Below, piece after piece: positions 44,884-52,563 of a stretch of DNA of 64,000 bases (position 1 is the stretch's first letter; every line of letters starts with the position of its first letter). The position numbers and the translations under genes were made by a program. The stretch comes from Pseudomonas sp. CFBP13508 (lineage in GTDB: Bacteria; Pseudomonadota; Gammaproteobacteria; Pseudomonadales; Pseudomonadaceae): assembly GCF_005233515.1 (NCBI RefSeq), contig NZ_QFZZ01000001.1, positions 215,320 through 279,319 on the forward strand. Direction: 5' to 3'. A model generated the notes under the pieces. The model was not told the origin of the DNA. It worked only from the letters and a program-made list of their open reading frames with translations, and ran no database searches.

Positions 44884-45636
44884 ATGACCGATAACGTTCT
44901 CTCCCTCAATAGCGTTCCGCTGCACACCCAACTGCGCGACGTTCTGCGTGCGCGGATTCTCGACGGTGAATACCCGCAAGACAGTCAGATGCCTTCCGAA
45001 AGCGAACTGGGCGCGCTGTTCAAAGTCAGCCGCATCACCGTGCGCCAGGCACTCGGTGATCTGCAAAAGGAAGGACTGATCTTCAAGATCCACGGCAAGG
45101 GCACCTTCGTCGCCAAGCCGAAAACCTTTCAGAACGTCAGCAGCCTGCAAGGCCTCGCCGAGTCGATGACCGGGCGCGGTTACGAGGTGATCAACCGCCT
45201 GCGCAGTTTCAAATTCATTCCGGCCGACAAGCGTGTCGCCGAGCGTCTGCAGGTGGCCGAAGGTGAGATCGTCGCGCAGATCAAACGCGTGCGCCTGATC
45301 AACCGCGAGCCGATTTCGCTGGAAATTACCTACCTGCCCAAAGCCGTCGGCGAACGGCTGGAGAAGGCTGATCTGGTCACCCGCGACATCTTTCTGATTC
45401 TGGAAAACGACTGCGGCATCGCCCTCGGCCACGCCGATCTGGCCATCGACGCAGTGCTGGCCGATAGCGACCTGACCCAGGCGCTCAACGTCGAAGCGGG
45501 CTCGCCGATCATGCGCATCGAGCGCCTGACCCATGATGCCCAGGGCCAGCCGCTGGACTTCGAACACCTTTATTACCGTGGCGATGCGTTCCAGTACCGC
45601 CTGCGGATCGACCGGCAGAAAGGGGAGCAGGCATGA
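44884..45636 (+). CDS. GntR-family regulator with UTRA domain
   Basis: A 250-residue HutC-subfamily repressor. Winged helix at about 10-75 (LHTQLRDVLRARILDGEYPQ, then SRITVRQALGDLQKEGLI and HGKGTFVAKP); the UTRA effector domain follows (INREPISLEITYLPKAVGER, FEHLYYRGDAFQYRLRIDRQ). Effectors of this class are usually small metabolites of the controlled pathway. I chose ATG 44884 over 44866 because the latter lies inside the operator. Its stop overlaps the next start (ATGA), so it is co-translated with the APS-reductase-like gene. Confidence 0.93.
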   Translation: MTDNVLSLNSVPLHTQLRDVLRARILDGEYPQDSQMPSESELGALFKVSRITVRQALGDLQKEGLIFKIHGKGTFVAKPKTFQNVSSLQGLAESMTGRGYEVINRLRSFKFIPADKRVAERLQVAEGEIVAQIKRVRLINREPISLEITYLPKAVGERLEKADLVTRDIFLILENDCGIALGHADLAIDAVLADSDLTQALNVEAGSPIMRIERLTHDAQGQPLDFEHLYYRGDAFQYRLRIDRQKGEQA

Positions 45637-47363
45637 CCCGCAACGTTCTAGAACAGGAATACGACATCGTCGTGATTGGCGGCGGTACGGCCGGGCCGAT
45701 GGCAGCGATCAAGGCCAAGGAGAAGAACCGCGATTTGCGCGTGTTGCTGGTCGACAAGGCCAACGTCAAGCGCAGCGGCGCGATCAGCATGGGCATGGAC
45801 GGCCTGAACAACGCGATCATCCCCGGCCATTCGACGCCAGAGCAGTACACCAAGGAAATCACCATCGCCAACGACGGCATCGTCAATCAGGCGGCGGTCT
45901 ACGCCTATGCGACGCACAGTTTTGAAACCATCGAACAACTCGACCGCTGGGGCGTGAAATTCGAGAAGGACGAGACCGGCGACTACGCGGTGAAAAAGGT
46001 CCACCACATGGGTGCCTATGTGCTGCCGATGCCGGAAGGGCACGACATCAAGAAAGTCCTGTATCGGCAGTTGAAACGTGCGCGGGTGAGCATCACCAAT
46101 CGCCTGGTCTGCACGCGTTTGCTGACCGACGAGGAGGGCGCGGTAAACGGTGTGATGGGCTTCGATTGCCGCACCGCCGACTTCCATGTGATCAAGGCGA
46201 AAGCGGTGATTCTCGCCTGCGGCGCGGCCGGGCGCCTCGGCTTGCCATCGTCGGGCTACCTGATGGGCACCTACGAAAACCCGACCAATGCGGGCGACGG
46301 CTACGCGATGGCCTATCACGCCGGGGCTGAGCTGGCCAATCTCGAGTGCTTTCAGATCAACCCGTTGATCAAGGACTACAACGGCCCGGCCTGCGCCTAC
46401 GTCACCGGCCCGCTGGGTGGCTACACCGCCAACAACAAGGGCGAACGCTTCATCGAGTGCGACTATTGGAGCGGACAGATGATGTGGGAATTTCACCAGG
46501 AACTGGAAAGCGGCAACGGCCCGGTGTTCCTCAAACTCGATCACCTGGCCGAGGAAACCATCCAGAACATCGAGGAAATCCTGCACAGCAACGAGCGCCC
46601 GAGCCGTGGCCAGTTCCACGCCAACCGTGGCACCGACTACCGCACGCAGATGGTTGAAATGCACATTTCGGAAATCGGCTTTTGCAGCGGCCACTCGGCG
46701 TCCGGCGTGTGGGTCAACGAGCGTGCCGAGACTTCAGTCAAGGGCTTGTACTCGGCCGGCGACATGGCTGCGGTGCCGCACAATTACATGCTCGGCGCGT
46801 TCACTTACGGCTGGTTCGCCGGGCACAACGCGGCGGACTTTGTTGCCGGCCGCGAGTTTTCCGCACTGGACAGCGAGCAGATCGCCAAGGAGAAAGCCCG
46901 GGTCTACGCGCCGCTCGATCGCCAGGAAGGTCTGCCGCCGGCGCAGGTCGAGTACAAGCTGCGGCGCTTCGTCAACGACTACCTGCAACCGCCGAAAGTG
47001 ACCAAGAAGATGCAGATCGGCCTGCAACGCTTCAGCGACATCGAGCGTGATCTCGAGCAGATGAAAGCCAACAACGCTCACGAACTGATGCGAGCGATGG
47101 AAACCAGCGTGATCCGCGACTGTGCCGAAATGGCCGCCCGCGCTTCGTTGTTCCGCGCTGAAAGCCGCTGGGGCCTGTACCACTATCGCGTCGATCATCC
47201 GCAACGCAACGACGCCGAGTGGTTCTGCCATTGTCATCTGAAGAAGGGCGAGGACGGCAAGATGACCAGTTTCAAGAAAGCCGTCGAGCCCTACATCATC
47301 CCGCTCGATGCCGAAGAAATGCAGGCGTATGACCGCCTGCGGGTCGGCGCCTTCGCCGCTTGA
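45633..47363 (+). CDS. AprA-like FAD-dependent reductase (succinate dehydrogenase/APS reductase fold)
   Basis: A 576-residue flavoprotein. The N-terminal dinucleotide motif is YDIVVIGGGTAGPMAAIKAK, followed by the FAD/substrate blocks SGAISMGMDGLNNAIIPG, ILACGAAGRLGLPSSGYLMG, YSAGDMAAVPHNYMLGAFTY and a helical capping domain. The length, the GHSTPEQYTKEI stretch and the partner ferredoxin fit the adenylylsulfate reductase alpha branch of the fumarate reductase superfamily. No membrane anchor; cytosolic. AGGGGAG precedes the ATG. No sat or qmo genes are nearby, so true APS chemistry is doubtful: the substrate is unknown. Confidence 0.88.
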   Translation: MTRNVLEQEYDIVVIGGGTAGPMAAIKAKEKNRDLRVLLVDKANVKRSGAISMGMDGLNNAIIPGHSTPEQYTKEITIANDGIVNQAAVYAYATHSFETIEQLDRWGVKFEKDETGDYAVKKVHHMGAYVLPMPEGHDIKKVLYRQLKRARVSITNRLVCTRLLTDEEGAVNGVMGFDCRTADFHVIKAKAVILACGAAGRLGLPSSGYLMGTYENPTNAGDGYAMAYHAGAELANLECFQINPLIKDYNGPACAYVTGPLGGYTANNKGERFIECDYWSGQMMWEFHQELESGNGPVFLKLDHLAEETIQNIEEILHSNERPSRGQFHANRGTDYRTQMVEMHISEIGFCSGHSASGVWVNERAETSVKGLYSAGDMAAVPHNYMLGAFTYGWFAGHNAADFVAGREFSALDSEQIAKEKARVYAPLDRQEGLPPAQVEYKLRRFVNDYLQPPKVTKKMQIGLQRFSDIERDLEQMKANNAHELMRAMETSVIRDCAEMAARASLFRAESRWGLYHYRVDHPQRNDAEWFCHCHLKKGEDGKMTSFKKAVEPYIIPLDAEEMQAYDRLRVGAFAA

Positions 47364-47390
47364 GACATCATTTTTCAGAGAGTCCGAACC

Positions 47391-47636
47391 ATGGCTTATC
47401 AAGCTCAGGAAATCTTCTTCCGCTCCAACGCGCCGGTCACCGTCGACGAGGACAAATGCATCGCGGAAAAGGGCTGCACGGTGTGCGTCGACGTCTGCCC
47501 GATGGACCTGCTGGCGATCAACCCGGCCACGCAAAAGGCCTACATGGCGTTCGATGAATGCTGGTACTGCATGCCGTGCGAGAAGGATTGCCCGACGGGG
47601 GCGGTGAAGGTCGACATCCCCTATTTGTTGCGTTGA
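47391..47636 (+). CDS. AprB-like two-cluster 4Fe-4S ferredoxin
   Basis: An 81-residue ferredoxin with eight cysteines in two groups: Cys 23, 29, 32, 36 (C-x5-C-x2-C-x3-CP) and Cys 57, 60, 63, 67 (C-x2-C-x2-C-x3-CP). That suits two [4Fe-4S] clusters. The widened first spacing and the WYCMPCEKDCPTGAV stretch match the beta subunit of adenylylsulfate reductase, though without its C-terminal tail. It lies 27 bp after the flavoprotein and surely passes electrons to or from it. Confidence 0.93.
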   Translation: MAYQAQEIFFRSNAPVTVDEDKCIAEKGCTVCVDVCPMDLLAINPATQKAYMAFDECWYCMPCEKDCPTGAVKVDIPYLLR

Positions 47637-47644
47637 CCCCACAT

Positions 47645-47745
47645 CCATTGTGGGAGCGAGCCTGCTCGCGAAAGCAATCGTTCATTCAACAATGATGGTG
47701 ACTGACCCGCCGCCTTCGCGAGCAGGCTCGATCCCACGTTGCAAT
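47645..47745. repeat. REP inverted pair inside the operon
   Basis: GGGAGCGAGCCTGCTCGCGA near 47652 and CGCGAGCAGGCTCGATCCCA near 47717 (one change in the second copy), in the 232-base gap between ferredoxin and substrate-binding-protein genes. Confidence 0.9.
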
Positions 47746-47868
47746 TGTGATTATTCAATAGCTATCCGGTGAACCCCGGACGCTGAATGCAAAACACCCC
47801 TCGTTTCCCACCGCGCCCCGATCGCGGCGGAGACGAACTTCAAACCAATGATTCGAGGGGAAACACTC

Positions 47869-49278
47869 ATGTTGCGTGCAGCACTCGCCGGTCTGGTACT
47901 GGCTTCGTTCACCTTGTCGGCCTCGGCCTCGGCCGAAACCATCCGCATCGCCATCGGCACTCAGGACACCACTATCAATTGCGCCGCCGGCGGCCTGTTG
48001 ATCCGTGAACTCGGTCTGCTGGAAAAATACCTGCCCCACGATGGCGCCTACAAAGACGCGAAGTACGACGTGCAGTGGAAAAACTTCACCAGTGGCGCGC
48101 CGCTGACCAATGAGATGGTCGCCGGCAAACTCGATTTCGGTGCCATGGCCGATTTTCCCGGTGCGTTCAACGGTGTGGCGTTCGAAACGGCGGGCAAGCA
48201 CAGCCTGTTCATCAGCGTGCTGTCGGGCAGCATCAAGGGCAGCGGCAATGGCATCGTCGTGCCGAGCGCTTCGTCGGTGCAAAGCCTGAGCGAACTCAAG
48301 GGCAAGACCATTTCGGTGCCGTTCGCCTCGACGGCTCACGGCATGTTGCTGCGCGCCGTGGCAGAGCAGGGCTGGGACCCGCTCAAGGATGTCAACATCA
48401 TCGCCCAGCCACCGGAAGTCGCTGGCTCGGCATTGCAGGCCGGCAAGATCGACGCCCACGCCGATTTCGTGCCCTTCGCCGAGCTGTTCCCGAGCCGTGG
48501 TTTCGCCCGCAAGATCTACGACGGCGCCCAGGCCAACGCGCCGACTTTCCATGGCGCACTGGTGGATCAGGCCTACGCCAGGAAGTACCCGGAAATCGTC
48601 GTCGCCTACCTGCGTGCGAGCATCGAAGCCAACCAACTGCTCGCCGCCGAACCGGAGAAGTACAGCGAACTGATCGCCAAAGTCACCGGCGTCGATGCCG
48701 AGGTCAACTACCTGTTCCACGGCCCGTTGGGCGTGCAGACCCGCGACCTGAGCTGGAAACCTGAATACCGCCAGGCTGTGGGTACTGCCATCGATACCTT
48801 GAAGCTGCTGAAGAAAGCCGATCGCGGTCTCGACCTGAACAGCTTCATCGACGACCAGTACATCCGCGCCGCGTTCAAGGCTTCGAACCTCGATTACATC
48901 GCGCAACTGGTCAACTACGCGCAGACGCCGTTGTCGGGTGTGGATGCGGCGACGGGCAAAGCCATCACCGACGTCAGCCATGTCGCGGAAATCTGGGTGC
49001 GTGGCGAGGAAAAAGTCCGCCGTTATGGCTCGGCTGAAGCGGCCTTCACCGCGTTGGCAGGGTTGAAGCAGGAGGGCAAGAGCATTCGTGCGGTGTATGC
49101 GCAGGCCAGTGACAGCGGGATCAAGTTGCTCGCTGAACAGGCGTGGTTTGCCAGCGACGCCAAGGGCCGCCTCAGCGCATTTCTGCTCAAGGGCCAGGCC
49201 CAGCAATACGCTGCGGGGCAGGGTGGCAAGGTGTTCGACTTCAGCGATGCCACTGCGCAGGTTGTTGCTGCGCGCTGA
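47869..49278 (+). CDS. ABC transporter periplasmic substrate-binding protein (sulfonate/nitrate type)
   Basis: A 469-residue periplasmic binding protein: signal peptide MLRAALAGLVLASFTLSASA cleaved after ASA, then ETIRIAIGTQDTTINCAAGG, the lobe motif MVAGKLDFGAMADFPGAFNG, and KGKTISVPFASTAHGMLLRA. These are features of the TauA/SsuA/NrtA-like family. It is longer than those (usually 310-350 residues) by a C-terminal extension of about 120 residues containing TAGKAITDVSHVAEIWVRGE. GAGGGGAAA precedes the ATG at 47869. Ligand unknown. Confidence 0.9.
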   Translation: MLRAALAGLVLASFTLSASASAETIRIAIGTQDTTINCAAGGLLIRELGLLEKYLPHDGAYKDAKYDVQWKNFTSGAPLTNEMVAGKLDFGAMADFPGAFNGVAFETAGKHSLFISVLSGSIKGSGNGIVVPSASSVQSLSELKGKTISVPFASTAHGMLLRAVAEQGWDPLKDVNIIAQPPEVAGSALQAGKIDAHADFVPFAELFPSRGFARKIYDGAQANAPTFHGALVDQAYARKYPEIVVAYLRASIEANQLLAAEPEKYSELIAKVTGVDAEVNYLFHGPLGVQTRDLSWKPEYRQAVGTAIDTLKLLKKADRGLDLNSFIDDQYIRAAFKASNLDYIAQLVNYAQTPLSGVDAATGKAITDVSHVAEIWVRGEEKVRRYGSAEAAFTALAGLKQEGKSIRAVYAQASDSGIKLLAEQAWFASDAKGRLSAFLLKGQAQQYAAGQGGKVFDFSDATAQVVAAR

Positions 49279-49287
49279 AGATCAAAA

Positions 49288-49452
49288 GCCCCTCACCCTA
49301 ACCCTCTCCCGGAGGGAGAGGGGACTGACCGAGTTGTTGGTGAGAGATACGCCGAAGTGAAGTACCGAGTCGAACTCAGGTCGTGAAAGGCACGCAAATC
49401 GGCTCCCTTTCCCCCTCGCCCCCCCTGGGGGAGAGGGCTGGGGTGAGGGGGT
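49288..49452. repeat. MITE-like element inside the operon
   Basis: About 165 bp bounded by CCCCTCACCCTAACCCTCTC and the inverted GAGAGGGCTGGGGTGAGGGG, same family as 24868 and 29058. It fills most of the 216-base gap between binding-protein and permease genes; each end could fold into a hairpin in RNA. Confidence 0.8.
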
Positions 49453-49494
49453 AAATCACAGCCATCACACAGAACCCGAACTGGAAACCGGACT

Positions 49495-50274
49495 ATGAAA
49501 ACACCGTTGCGCTGGACATCAAGAGCCGCCTCACTGCTGCTCTGCCTGCTCTTCTGGCAACTCGCCGCCAGCCATCACTGGAACCTCGGCCTGGTCACCT
49601 TCGCCAACGTGCCGACGCCACTGGCGGTGATCGAAGCCGCGCTGGGCCTGGGCGACTCGGGCAAACTCTGGCAGCACCTGAGCAGCAGCCTCGGCCGCGT
49701 CTTCGCCGGTTACGTGGCGGCGTTGATCATCGGCATCGCCCTGGGCCTGGCCATCGGCCGGTCGAAATGGGCCGAAGACATTCTGCTGCCACCACTGGAG
49801 GTCCTGCGCCCGATCCCCGCCGTGGCGTGGATTCCGCTGGCGATTCTGATGTTTCCGTCCTCGGAATTGTCGATGGTCTTCGTTACCTTCACCGGCGCGC
49901 TGTTCCCGATTCTGCTCAACACCGTGCACGGCGTCGAAGGCGTCGATCCACGCCTGATCGCCTCGGCAAAAAGCCTCGGGGCAGGGCGTCGGGCGATTCT
50001 GCTGGAGGTGATTCTGCCAGGCGCTGCGCCGAGCATCATTACCGGCCTAGCGATCGGCATGGGCACGTCGTGGTTCTGCCTGGTGACGGCGGAAATGATC
50101 TCCGGGCAGTTCGGTATCGGTTACTACACCTGGGAGTCCTACACCATTCAGAACTACGCCGACATTGTCGTCGGCATGCTCCTGATCGGCGTGTTGGGCA
50201 TGGGCAGCAGTTGGCTGATCAAACGCCTGGGCGGCTTGTTCACGCCTTGGCATCGACCGCGAGGCAAAGCCTGA
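49495..50274 (+). CDS. ABC transporter permease (SsuC/TauC-like)
   Basis: A 259-residue inner-membrane permease with about six helices. The N-terminus is a hydrophobic RAASLLLCLLFWQLAA helix; the EAA-type cytosolic loop is VDPRLIASAKSLGAGRRAIL followed by EVILPGAAPSIITGLAIGM. The start LSSSLGRVFAGYVAALIIGI and AVAWIPLAILMFPSSE are typical of the sulfonate/nitrate/taurine branch. Its stop overlaps the ATPase start (ATGA). Confidence 0.93.
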   Translation: MKTPLRWTSRAASLLLCLLFWQLAASHHWNLGLVTFANVPTPLAVIEAALGLGDSGKLWQHLSSSLGRVFAGYVAALIIGIALGLAIGRSKWAEDILLPPLEVLRPIPAVAWIPLAILMFPSSELSMVFVTFTGALFPILLNTVHGVEGVDPRLIASAKSLGAGRRAILLEVILPGAAPSIITGLAIGMGTSWFCLVTAEMISGQFGIGYYTWESYTIQNYADIVVGMLLIGVLGMGSSWLIKRLGGLFTPWHRPRGKA

Positions 50275-51122
50275 TGAGCGTGATGCAAACCCCGGAAGGG
50301 CGGATCGACATTCGCCAGTTGTCCATCGTCCTCGGCCAGGGCCGCGAGGCTTTCGAAGCGGTGCAGGGCCTCGATTGCCAGATCGAACCCGGGCAGTTCG
50401 TCTGCATCCTCGGCCCGTCCGGTTGCGGCAAGTCGACCTTGCTCGGCGCCCTGGCCGGACACTTGAGTGCCAGTACCGGCAGCTTGAAAGTCGACGGCAG
50501 CGCGGTGACCGGCCCGTCGCCGCAGCGCGGCATGGTGTTTCAGCACCACACGCTGTTCCCGTGGCGTACGGTGCGCGACAACGTCGCCTTCGGCCTGAAG
50601 ATGCGCGGCGTCGGCAAGGCTGAGCGGCATCGCGCGGCTGATGAAATCCTCAAACTGGTCGGCCTCGAAGGCTTTGCCGAGCGCTGGCCTGATCAGCTTT
50701 CCGGTGGCATGCAGCAGCGGGTGGAGATCGCCCGGGTGCTGGTCAATCGCCCGCGCCTGTTGCTGATGGACGAGCCGTTCGGCGCGCTGGATGCGCTGAC
50801 CCGCTTGAACATGCAGGAACTGCTGCTGGACATCTGGACGCGCATCCGCACCACCGTGGTTTTCGTCACCCATGACATCGACGAGGCGCTGTTTCTAGCC
50901 GATCGCTTGCTGGTAATGAGCGCGCGACCAGGGCGAATCATCGAAGACCTGCGTCTGGACTTTCCACGCCCGCGTACCAGTGAACTGGTGACCAGCCCGG
51001 AATTCGCTCGCCTCAAGCGCCACTGCCTCGACCTGCTTCGCCACGACAACGACCGACCGCTGCCGCGCCTCAATCCGCTCGGCCTGCCTCCTGAAAACCC
51101 TTTGCCGCGATTTGCCCTATGA
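50274..51122 (+). CDS. ABC transporter ATP-binding protein (SsuB/TauB-like)
   Basis: A 282-residue ATPase. Walker A GPSGCGKST at residues 47-55, Q-loop MVFQHHTLFPWRTVRDNVAF, signature LSGGMQQRVEIARVL, Walker B LLLMDEPFGALD, switch histidine in VTHDIDEALFLADRLLVMSA. The wording matches nitrate/sulfonate/bicarbonate importers. It overlaps the permease stop and its own stop overlaps the HEAT-protein start. A reading frame open further upstream lies within the permease and is not real. Confidence 0.94.
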   Translation: MSVMQTPEGRIDIRQLSIVLGQGREAFEAVQGLDCQIEPGQFVCILGPSGCGKSTLLGALAGHLSASTGSLKVDGSAVTGPSPQRGMVFQHHTLFPWRTVRDNVAFGLKMRGVGKAERHRAADEILKLVGLEGFAERWPDQLSGGMQQRVEIARVLVNRPRLLLMDEPFGALDALTRLNMQELLLDIWTRIRTTVVFVTHDIDEALFLADRLLVMSARPGRIIEDLRLDFPRPRTSELVTSPEFARLKRHCLDLLRHDNDRPLPRLNPLGLPPENPLPRFAL

Positions 51123-52081
51123 CCTCTATTTTTGCTGTGACCGACAACGAAGACATCCTCGCCCTGCAACCGCGCCTGACGGCTGAAGACGCTGGCGTGC
51201 GGCGCATTGCCTTGATTGATCTGGCCGATCTCGAAGAACCGGATGGCTTGCTCTGGCTGGTTGATCGACTTCGTCAGGATCCTGCCGAGGATGTTCGTGC
51301 TGAAGCTGCGCGATTGCTCGAAGCGTGGGAGGACGATGCGGTCGTGCAAGCCTTGTGCGAAGCGCTGACGGATCCGGCGCCCGCCGTGCAATCGGCGGCG
51401 GCGCAAAGCCTGAGCCTGCTCAAGACTGCGGCGGCGGGGCGGGTCATTCTGCCGTGGACGGCACATGCCAATGTCGGTGTGCGCATCGCCGCCTTTCGGG
51501 CGTTACGCGAATTGCGCTTCGCCGAGGCCGCGTCGGCTGCCGTCGCCGCGTTGGAGGACACCGATGCCAATGTCCGTCGCGAAGCGGTCGGTGTGCTCGG
51601 CTGGCTCAAACAGCTCGACGCGCTGCCAGCCTTGGCGCGCCTGGCCAGCGACGACCCGGACACCGAAGTGCGCCGCGCCGCGACCGGCGCGCTCGGTCTG
51701 GCCAGTGGCGCCGAAGTATTGCCGGCGTTGCGCCAGGCCTTGCAAGATCAAGCCTGGCAAGTGCGCGAAGAAGCCGCGACCACGCTGGGCAAGGTTGGCC
51801 ACAGCGACGCCGGCCCGGCCTTGGTCGAAGCGCTGAGCGATGATTACTGGCAAGTGCGCCTGCGCGCCACCCGAAGCCTCGGTCGCTTGCGCTTCGTCCC
51901 GGCGCTGGACGCGCTGATCGACACCCTCGGCCACCGCATCAGCAATCTGCGCAAGGAAGCCGCGCTGGCCCTCGGTGAATTGAACGATCGCGGCGCCGTG
52001 GCCGCGTTGCAGGCAGCGCAGGACGACGGCGACCCGGAAGTGCGCAAAGCCGTGCGCATCGCTCTGAGTCAATTGCAATGA
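51119..52081 (+). CDS. HEAT-repeat protein
   Basis: A 320-residue protein built of about nine HEAT-like helical repeats of roughly 31 residues, with recurring D(P/T)...VR..A...LG cores (PAEDVRAEAARLLEAWEDDA, DANVRREAVGVLGWLKQLDA, DTEVRRAATGALGLASGAEV, DYWQVRLRATRSLGRLRFVP). Relatives include the phycobilisome lyase/NblB type. No enzyme motif: it looks like a scaffold. The ATG overlaps the ATPase stop and its stop overlaps the DUF971 start, so it is made together with the importer. Confidence 0.92.
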   Translation: MTSIFAVTDNEDILALQPRLTAEDAGVRRIALIDLADLEEPDGLLWLVDRLRQDPAEDVRAEAARLLEAWEDDAVVQALCEALTDPAPAVQSAAAQSLSLLKTAAAGRVILPWTAHANVGVRIAAFRALRELRFAEAASAAVAALEDTDANVRREAVGVLGWLKQLDALPALARLASDDPDTEVRRAATGALGLASGAEVLPALRQALQDQAWQVREEAATTLGKVGHSDAGPALVEALSDDYWQVRLRATRSLGRLRFVPALDALIDTLGHRISNLRKEAALALGELNDRGAVAALQAAQDDGDPEVRKAVRIALSQLQ

Positions 52082-52356
52082 ATCCGCTGGCGGTGGGCAA
52101 CTCGCAGAGTGCGCGCACGTTGCGCCTGAGCTGGCCGGACGGGCGCGAATCGCTGCTCAAGCATGCCGATCTGCGCCGGCAATGCCCGTGCTCGCAATGC
52201 CGCGCATTTCGCCTGCGTGGCGTCACGCCGCTGATTGATGAGCGCGTGCGCCTGATCGAGGTCAATCCGCAGGGGTATGGTGTGCAACTGGTGTTCAGCG
52301 ATGGCCATCAACGCGGGATTTACCCGTGGGAGTACCTGGCGCAACTGAATTCCTGA
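52078..52356 (+). CDS. DUF971 protein
   Basis: A 92-residue DUF971 (GBBH-like N-terminal) protein: LRLSWPDGRESLLKHADLRR with Cys 36, 38 and 41 (CPCSQC), a metal-binding knuckle, then YGVQLVFSDGHQRGIYPWEY, the family's C-terminal signature. In some proteins this domain lies near iron-sulfur cluster biogenesis factors. Its ATG overlaps the HEAT stop. It is the last gene of the operon, followed by a REP pair. Confidence 0.92.
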   Translation: MNPLAVGNSQSARTLRLSWPDGRESLLKHADLRRQCPCSQCRAFRLRGVTPLIDERVRLIEVNPQGYGVQLVFSDGHQRGIYPWEYLAQLNS

Positions 52357-52366
52357 CTTTTCCTGG

Positions 52367-52464
52367 CCCCCTGTGGGAGCGAGCCTGCTCGCGAAAGCGT
52401 AGTGTCAGGCGACGATGATGATTAATGTGCCGACGCCTTCGCGAGCAGGCTCGCTCCCACAGGG
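52367..52464. repeat. REP inverted pair
   Basis: GGGAGCGAGCCTGCTCGCGA near 52375 and CGCGAGCAGGCTCGCTCCCA near 52440, between the DUF971 gene and lexA2; probably a terminator or insulator of the operon. Confidence 0.9.
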
Positions 52465-52545
52465 ACTGTGGTCACAGATTGATCTGATTGCAGCTCCCTG
52501 CGTCGGTTTGCGCCGACTGGCGGTTCTTGTCAGGAAATTCCTACA

Positions 52546-52563
52546 GGAGTACAAATGTACTCC
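52546..52563. promoter_or_regulatory. LexA2-type operator over the start codon of lexA2
   Basis: GGAGTAC-AAAT-GTACTCC is a perfect inverted repeat at 52546-52563. It overlaps the ribosome site (AGGAG, 52545-52549) and the ATG (52555) of lexA2. The GTAC-N4-GTAC core resembles LexA2 sites reported for Pseudomonas putida. Binding would repress the whole lexA2-imuA-imuB-dnaE2 operon. Confidence 0.75.

Noticed and set aside
45633..47363. sdhA or frdA
   Set aside because: No membrane anchor or long Fe-S subunit is nearby, and the partner ferredoxin is AprB-like.
47869..51122. tauABC or ssuABC taurine/sulfonate importer
   Set aside because: No tauD or ssuD/ssuE is adjacent and the binding protein is too long; only the family level is supported.
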